From NCBI GenBank assembly GCA_945889015.1, contig CAMDBL010000015.1, forward strand, positions 1-36,527: a stretch of 36,527 nucleotides of DNA. The letters are read 5' to 3'. Under the pieces are notes generated by a model. That model searched no databases, was not told where the DNA came from, and saw only the letters and a list, made by a program, of their open reading frames with translations. Positions 32,004 to 36,527 of this stretch are shown in pieces; positions within the stretch are counted from its first letter, which is position 1; the number at the start of each line of letters is the position of its first letter. Both the position numbers and the translations under genes were made by a program. The DNA comes from Devosia equisanguinis. GTDB taxonomy: Bacteria; Pseudomonadota; Alphaproteobacteria; Rhizobiales; Hyphomicrobiaceae.

Positions 32004-32147
32004 GGGGCCTCCTTGGATCGGGGGATCGCGTCCGGTCGTATCCTGCACCTGCTGGCGTTGCGGTCAATGACGGTGCGCAACGATCAGGCCCGCGCTCTTA
32101 GCGCGAGCGTGCTTCCGCCCCGGCGTCGGCCGCGGTAGTCTTCCGGA

Positions 32148-32873
32148 ATGTCGATGTCATCCTTCATTCATTTTCGGCTCGTTCGCGGCGCTTTCCTGTT
32201 GCTGGCGAGTGGAGTGCTCGTGCTGGTACCACCGGCACCGTCTCAAGCGCAGGTGCCGCCGAGCCCTTCCGAGATCGCAGCTTACAGCGGGCTGCACGCA
32301 GCCGCCGCGCGTGGCGACGCGGCCGAAATCGCGAAGCTTGCGGCTGCCGGCGCGAATCTCGCTGCGCTCGACGGCCATCAGCGCACGGCGTTGCATGTTG
32401 CGGCCCACGGTGGCCACCAGGAAGCCGTGCGGGCGCTGATCAAGTCCGGCGCCGATCCCAAGGCACTCGATGCCCGTCGCTACGACATCGTCACGATCGC
32501 TGCTGTTCGAGACGACGAGGCGATGGTGCGGCTGGCGATCTCGCTGGGCGCGGACGCCAAGGCGATCACCAGTCCTTACGAGGGAACAGCGCTGATCGCG
32601 GCGGCCCATCTCGGACATGATGGCGTGGTGCGGGCGCTGATCGAGAACGGCGCGCCGCTCGATCACGTCAACAATCTGAAGTGGACGGCGCTGATCGAAT
32701 CGATCGTCCTCGGCAACGGTGGTCCACGCCATACGGCCTGCCTGAGGGCACTGCTCGCGGCCGGTGCCGATCCCAACCTCGCCGATGGGCAAGGCACGTC
32801 GCCACTGATGCTCGCCCGCTCACGGGGCTTCGCCGGCATGGTGGCGCTGATCGAGGCCAAGGGCGGGAAGTAA
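32148..32873 (+). CDS. Exported ankyrin-repeat protein
   Basis: 241 aa. The N-terminus FRLVRGAFLLLASGVLVLVP ending near PSQAQ is a Sec signal peptide. About five ankyrin repeats follow from residue 45: SGLHAAAARGDAAEIAKLAA, RTALHVAAHGGHQEAVRALI, a degenerate DIVTIAAVRDDEAMVRLAIS, GTALIAAAHLGHDGVVRALI, and a longer repeat with ACLRALLAAGADPNLADGQG. It is probably periplasmic and used for protein binding; similar bacterial proteins often accompany redox enzymes, but no such partner is adjacent. ATG at 32148 or 32154. Confidence 0.9.
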   Translation: MSMSSFIHFRLVRGAFLLLASGVLVLVPPAPSQAQVPPSPSEIAAYSGLHAAAARGDAAEIAKLAAAGANLAALDGHQRTALHVAAHGGHQEAVRALIKSGADPKALDARRYDIVTIAAVRDDEAMVRLAISLGADAKAITSPYEGTALIAAAHLGHDGVVRALIENGAPLDHVNNLKWTALIESIVLGNGGPRHTACLRALLAAGADPNLADGQGTSPLMLARSRGFAGMVALIEAKGGK

Positions 32874-32906
32874 AGGAAAGGGCCCGTACCGCCAGCGGCC
32901 GGGCCC
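32873..32906 (-). terminator. Terminator of TAXI gene (minus strand)
   Basis: GGGCCCG (32880-32886) pairs with CGGGCCC (32900-32906), with a smaller CCG/CGG stem inside. Read on the minus strand it is followed by TTTCCTTTA, a U-rich tract, so it ends transcription of the TAXI gene and also faces the convergent ankyrin gene. Confidence 0.75.
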
Positions 32907-32958
32907 TCACTTCAGTCGCATGCCTCGGGTCGGACGACCATTGGCGAAAATACACCGA

Positions 32959-33927
32959 TCAGTCGAGCTTGATGCCCTTCTCGGCATAGTACTTCAGGGC
33001 ACCCTTGTGGAACGGGATGCCGGCGCGCTTCTTGGACTGTAGCTCGGCCTTGATGTTGAGGCCTTCCTTGTGCACCCGGCCGAGATCCTCACGCTTCTCG
33101 ATCATGGTCTTGGTCAGCTTGTAGGCCAGATCCTCCGACATGCTTTCGTTGACCGCCATGATGTTCCAGACGGTTACGTTCTTGTTGTCGTCAGTCATGC
33201 CCGAGTAGGTCGTCTTTGGGATGGTCGCCGCAGCATAGAGCGGTCCGTACTTGGCGTTCATCTTGTCGACCAGCTGCGCGTAGTCGATCAGCTTGATCTT
33301 GGTGTTGGGCGTGGCGGCGAGATCGGTCACGGCTGCTGTCGGCAGTCCGCCGACCCAGCAGAAGGCGTCGACCTTCTTGTCCTTGATGGCGTTGACGCTC
33401 TCGGCGACGCCGAGGCGCTCCTTCTTGATGTCCTTGTCGGCGTCAATGCCGGCCGCCTCCAGCACGCGGCGGCAGAACACCTCGGTGGCGCTGCCGGGCG
33501 ATCCGATCGACATGCGCTTGCCTTTGAGGTCCTCTAACTTCGCGATGCCCGTGCCGTCGACAGTCACGACATGCATGTGGTTCGGATACATGACCACGAG
33601 CGCCTGCACCGGCAGCTTGGTCGGGAACTTGTCCTTGCCGTTGATGGCGTCCCAGGCGGCGTCGACCTGGACGAAGGCGAGATCGGCCTTGCCAGTGCCG
33701 ATCAGTTTCAGGTTGTCGACCGAGCCGCCAGTCACCTCGGCGGTGGCGGTGTAGCCGGGGATTTCCTTGCCGATGATGTTTCCGAAGCCGCCGCCCAGCG
33801 GATAATAGACGCCTCCGGTGCCGCCGGTTGCAATCGAAAGTTGCTTCTGCTGGGCTTGAGCGCCAGAGGCGCCGGCGAGCACGAGCGCGGCCGAGGCGGC
33901 GACGGAAAGGTAGTGACGGAATGCCAT
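32959..33927 (-). CDS. TAXI-family TRAP transporter solute-binding protein
   Basis: 322-aa periplasmic receptor of the TRAP-associated extracytoplasmic immunogenic (TAXI) type, which binds small carboxylates. Signal peptide MAFRHYLSVAASAALVLAGA ending at AQA. Mature start QLSIATGGTGGVYYPLGGGF is the family hallmark; ATAEVTGGSVDNLKLIGTGK, then ADLAFVQVDAAW, and KRMSIGSPGSATEVFCRRVL also fit. A GGAGG lies before the ATG. No TRAP membrane subunit is nearby, so it is an orphan receptor or pairs with a distant permease. Confidence 0.94.
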   Translation of the reverse strand: MAFRHYLSVAASAALVLAGASGAQAQQKQLSIATGGTGGVYYPLGGGFGNIIGKEIPGYTATAEVTGGSVDNLKLIGTGKADLAFVQVDAAWDAINGKDKFPTKLPVQALVVMYPNHMHVVTVDGTGIAKLEDLKGKRMSIGSPGSATEVFCRRVLEAAGIDADKDIKKERLGVAESVNAIKDKKVDAFCWVGGLPTAAVTDLAATPNTKIKLIDYAQLVDKMNAKYGPLYAAATIPKTTYSGMTDDNKNVTVWNIMAVNESMSEDLAYKLTKTMIEKREDLGRVHKEGLNIKAELQSKKRAGIPFHKGALKYYAEKGIKLD

Positions 33928-33983
33928 GATGAGGAGATCCTCCGCGGATGTGTTCTTGCCGGGCTCCAGGCCCGGACCCCGCG

Positions 33984-34011
33984 ACCATAGCGATCACAGC
34001 GAGTTTGACAA
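33984..34011 (-). promoter_or_regulatory. Possible promoter of TAXI gene
   Basis: On the minus strand: TTGTCA (34006-34011), 16-bp spacer, TATGGT (33984-33989), about 57 bp before the start codon. A 6-bp hairpin, CCGGGC/GCCCGG (33959-33975), lies in the leader that would result. Confidence 0.4.
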
Positions 34012-34106
34012 TGTAGGAGGACAAGCGCCAGCGGCAAACCCGGTGCAACATGCCCTGATCGGCCCAGCTGAGTTGGCCCGGTCGCCCTTGGTTTGCTGCG
34101 CCTCTC

Positions 34107-35150
34107 TTATAGGTAAGGTGGAGGCGTCAGCCGATCGAGGCGGCGGGGTGCGAAGGTCGGAACGAGGCTCATACCCCGCAGGCGCCGTGTCGCCAGCTCG
34201 ATCCTTGCTTCGTCGGCGAGCTGGTCACGCAGATATTCGACCGCGAGGACTGGAATGGCGTCGGCCTGTGCCAGCCTCAGGTCGCTCATGATGCCCGCGA
34301 CGATGCGCTCGTTGTTCTCGATCACCGCATCGCGTCCTGTAGAATAGTCCGGCCGGTAAAGGATGTCCTCGCGGATCATGGCGCTGATCACGCTGCGGTA
34401 GCGCGGCGAGCCGAGCAACTCCTCGCCGTTCACCGGCACGACCAGGAAATTCGGAGCGACCTGCCACGCCCGCGCCCCGAGGCGAGCGACAAGATCGATC
34501 ATTTCGTCGGGGGCGCTCTGTCGGCCGGCGGCGCGGAAGTGCTCGAACGCATCGACACCATCGAGCACAACGCCGTCGAAGCCGAGAGACAGAATGCGGT
34601 CTAGCAGCGAGCCGGCCTGCTCGTAGACGATCGCATGCCAGCGCTGATCCCAATAGCGCACGAGCTGGCTGCCGGACCACTCGGCGGGCGCCCCGTCCAT
34701 CCAGCCGGGCCGCGCCCGTGTCCACTTCGGATTCCAATAGTAGCGCCAAGGCTCGGCCGCCCCGACCGACAGATAGCAGAGCAGCGTCGTGTCGCCGCCG
34801 CCCGGTTTGCAGCGCATGCGCTCGATCTGGCCCGTGCTGAATACGCTCGCCTCGCTGCCGTCGGAGCTCAGATCGATCACGGCCACGTCGGAAATCGAGG
34901 CTTCGATGCGCTCCCAGTTGATATTCTGGAGCTGATAGATCCAGGTGTGGCAGCCAGCGAGGCGCGGCGCCAACACGCCCAGCGTCTCGCCGGCGCCAGG
35001 CCAATCCTCCGGCCCCCGCCGCAGCGCGCGGTCGTAGGCGGGCTTGGCCGAGCGCGCACGCATGCCCGACGCCATAGGCGGTGGGGCCGAAAAGCCTGAA
35101 CGGTCCGCCTGCCCTCTCTGATCAAGCCACCTGCTGATCTTCTGCCACAT
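34107..35150 (-). CDS. TM1410/GH114-like (beta/alpha)8-barrel protein
   Basis: 347 aa. Segments match the TM1410 / endo-alpha-1,4-polygalactosaminidase-like family: WIYQLQNINW, VAVIDLSSDG, LLCYLSVGAAEPWRYYW, and LSLGFDGVVLDGVDAFEHF with the acidic residues at strand ends. Characterised relatives act on galactosaminogalactan-type polymers and are secreted. This protein starts MWQKISRWLDQRGQADRSGF, with no hydrophobic signal, so it looks cytosolic or uses another export route. GAGG lies 9 nt before the ATG. It begins 44 nt after the trypsin-like gene on the same strand and probably shares its transcript. The substrate is unknown. Confidence 0.8.
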   Translation of the reverse strand: MWQKISRWLDQRGQADRSGFSAPPPMASGMRARSAKPAYDRALRRGPEDWPGAGETLGVLAPRLAGCHTWIYQLQNINWERIEASISDVAVIDLSSDGSEASVFSTGQIERMRCKPGGGDTTLLCYLSVGAAEPWRYYWNPKWTRARPGWMDGAPAEWSGSQLVRYWDQRWHAIVYEQAGSLLDRILSLGFDGVVLDGVDAFEHFRAAGRQSAPDEMIDLVARLGARAWQVAPNFLVVPVNGEELLGSPRYRSVISAMIREDILYRPDYSTGRDAVIENNERIVAGIMSDLRLAQADAIPVLAVEYLRDQLADEARIELATRRLRGMSLVPTFAPRRLDRLTPPPYL

Positions 35151-35194
35151 GCTGCGACCTCGCCTGCTTCATGCCATTCGCAGGCCCAATGCTG

Positions 35195-36527
35195 CTATCG
35201 TTTTCGGTTCTTGAACGCGGCCTCCACCTCCCGGCGGATGGCCTTGATTGAGATGCCTTCATTCGCCTTGTGGCGCTTCGACGGATCGCTCAGGCGGCGG
35301 ATCATGATGTTCTCGCTGCCCGCGTGATGCAGCGCGACCACCCGCCAGTCGCTGTCGTCGAACACCGGGCTGCCTGAGTGCCCCCGCTGCGTCGGCGTGC
35401 GATAATGCAGATACTCGAAGCGACCGCCTGGGGGAGCACCCTTGTCCAGCACCTCGGTATCGTGCAGCGACAGGCAGAGCCGTTGCCCCATGGGATGTCC
35501 CATGATGAACACGTTCGACGGCGGGGTCCGGTCGGCTGCCGGGTCCATCAGCGCACTGGCCCTGAGCTGGTCGAAGATCCGATCCTCTGCGAGCGGGCAA
35601 GCCCTGACCTCGGCCGGTCTTACCGGCGGATCGAGCGCGAGCAGGGCCGCATCGAGGTCGTTCTGTGGGCTCTCCCAGACAGGTATGCACCGATGCGACT
35701 TCTCGTCTCCGTCGTGGTCGAAGTAAACGCGCGCCTCGTCGGGCGTCATTGCCGAGGGATGCTGGCCCTTGCTGATGACGTGGACGTTGGTCATCAAGAG
35801 CAACTCGTTGGGGAACAAGGCGGCCAGACGGCTGGAGAGCTGGTTGGGATCGACCAGGAAGCCGGTGCCCTCGGCGAGTCCCGTGCTGCGGCAGATGCGA
35901 GCGATCGACGGCGGCCGCTGCATCCCGAGTGCGAGCCACTCGTAACGTACCGGCCCCTCCTGGCCGAGGATACTCTGCGCCACCGGCGAGTTGGCGAGCG
36001 CACTTTGCGTCAGTACGCTCGCGCACTCCGGCTGCGTCAGGATGATCTCGCCCCCCCGCTTGGCCAGCAAGCGCGTCTTCAGCGCCATCAGCATCTGTCC
36101 GGCCTCGGAGGGGGCCTCGGCTCTGATCCCCCATATTTCCTCGAGTTGGCGTACAGTGCTGCCGAGATGAAATGCAGTGACCTGGGAATGGTTGGCGTAG
36201 CGGCCGAACCAGTGGGCCGCCTTGCGGAAGTCCCCGAGGGCGACGAACGCCTCGCCCATGCTGGCGAGTTCCCAGGGATCTTGTCCGCGTTCAGCGCGGG
36301 GACCGAGTTCGGAGACGATGCGATGGGCCATCCGGTCGGCTTCGTCCTGGCCGGCGACGGTGAACCCGTCATGTCCCCCTCGTTTGGCCATCGCGATCAA
36401 GTTGACCATCGGCCAGTGCGCCTCGACGATCGGCCTGTTGCGGATGGCGCGCCGGTAGAACTCGATCGAATGCTTCAGCGTTTCGCCGCGCGAGGGCGCC
36501 CGGCTCTGGGCGGCATTGACATAGAGT
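35195..36527 (-). CDS. Trypsin-like serine protease with helical-repeat (TRAFs-binding-like) N-terminus, partial
   Basis: 443 residues are visible; the frame is open to the right edge, so the N-terminus is outside. The ATG at 36409 is internal: 39 in-frame residues upstream of it (LYVNAAQSRAPSRGETL and so on) continue the helical pattern. The N-terminal part resembles TPR/TRAFs-binding (DUF4071) sequence: EFYRRAIRNRPIVEAHWPMV, DPWELASMGEAFVALGDFRK, STVRQLEEIWGI. The S1 protease domain follows: GTGFLVDP, His in LMTNVHVIS (codon 35780-35782), Asp in NDLDAALLAL (35651-35653), Ser in RGHSGSPVF (35375-35377). All three catalytic residues are present. It is followed closely by the TM1410-like gene. 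Multidomain proteins of this kind occur in bacterial signalling and conflict systems, but the role here is unknown. Confidence 0.85.
   Translation of the reverse strand, partial: LYVNAAQSRAPSRGETLKHSIEFYRRAIRNRPIVEAHWPMVNLIAMAKRGGHDGFTVAGQDEADRMAHRIVSELGPRAERGQDPWELASMGEAFVALGDFRKAAHWFGRYANHSQVTAFHLGSTVRQLEEIWGIRAEAPSEAGQMLMALKTRLLAKRGGEIILTQPECASVLTQSALANSPVAQSILGQEGPVRYEWLALGMQRPPSIARICRSTGLAEGTGFLVDPNQLSSRLAALFPNELLLMTNVHVISKGQHPSAMTPDEARVYFDHDGDEKSHRCIPVWESPQNDLDAALLALDPPVRPAEVRACPLAEDRIFDQLRASALMDPAADRTPPSNVFIMGHPMGQRLCLSLHDTEVLDKGAPPGGRFEYLHYRTPTQRGHSGSPVFDDSDWRVVALHHAGSENIMIRRLSDPSKRHKANEGISIKAIRREVEAAFKNRKR

Overview
The window is high-GC chromosomal DNA from an alphaproteobacterium, most likely Hyphomicrobiales or a close relative. 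Three things point that way: the block rpmH-rnpA-yidC-engB-argB-HAD nucleotidase, the run dapF-mtaB-ftsY-ispZ, and an Ffh with the TRVDGDGRGG form of the G4 region. Many orphan Bug and TAXI solute-binding proteins and GST paralogues also fit. The genus cannot be fixed from the sequence alone. No rRNA, tRNA, CRISPR array, insertion sequence or prophage was seen.

Layout. (1) 82-3835: a small catabolic cluster on the plus strand (RraA-like aldolase, D-2-hydroxyacid dehydrogenase, HpcH/HpaI aldolase, Bug-type binding protein), then a convergent Rid-family gene and a tiny membrane protein. (2) 4658-9984, minus strand: ffh, rpsP, pyrF and trmD, preceded upstream by two tandem GST paralogues. rimM and rplS, often found beside rpsP and trmD, are absent. 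(3) 10598-17810: rpmH, rnpA, yidC, engB, argB and a HAD nucleotidase on the plus strand, interrupted by an opposing gene for a membrane-anchored orphan Clp-N protein. (4) 18056-19964: hrcA and grpE. (5) 20064-26448: a putative lipoprotein on the minus strand, then dapF, mtaB, ftsY and two YciB/IspZ paralogues. (6) 26742-30581: a MarR regulator with a strong terminator, asd, and a minus-strand mobA-mobB-pseudosubtilase operon. (7) 30702-33927: a GNAT acetyltransferase, a GST, an ankyrin-repeat exported protein and a TAXI binding protein. (8) 34107 to the right edge, minus strand: a TM1410/GH114-like protein and a trypsin-like protease with a helical-repeat N-terminus that runs off the window.

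Functional themes. Membrane-protein biogenesis is heavily represented: both SRP GTPases (Ffh and FtsY), the YidC insertase, EngB and the ribosomal proteins L34 and S16. Amino-acid and cell-wall precursor synthesis is represented by argB, asd and dapF; asd and dapF both act in the lysine/meso-diaminopimelate route. Heat-shock control (hrcA-grpE) and molybdenum cofactor maturation (mobA-mobB) are also present.

Most unusual points. (a) rpsP has AGG where its ATG should be, just downstream of a perfect 10-copy heptamer repeat. (b) The trypsin-like protease has a TPR/TRAFs-binding-like N-terminus and sits next to a TM1410-like gene with no evident signal peptide. (c) An AAA-less Clp-N protein carries a long proline-rich linker and a C-terminal membrane anchor. 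(d) A lengthened IspZ paralogue sits in front of a normal one. (e) A subtilisin-fold protein without its catalytic His and Ser is translationally coupled to mobB.
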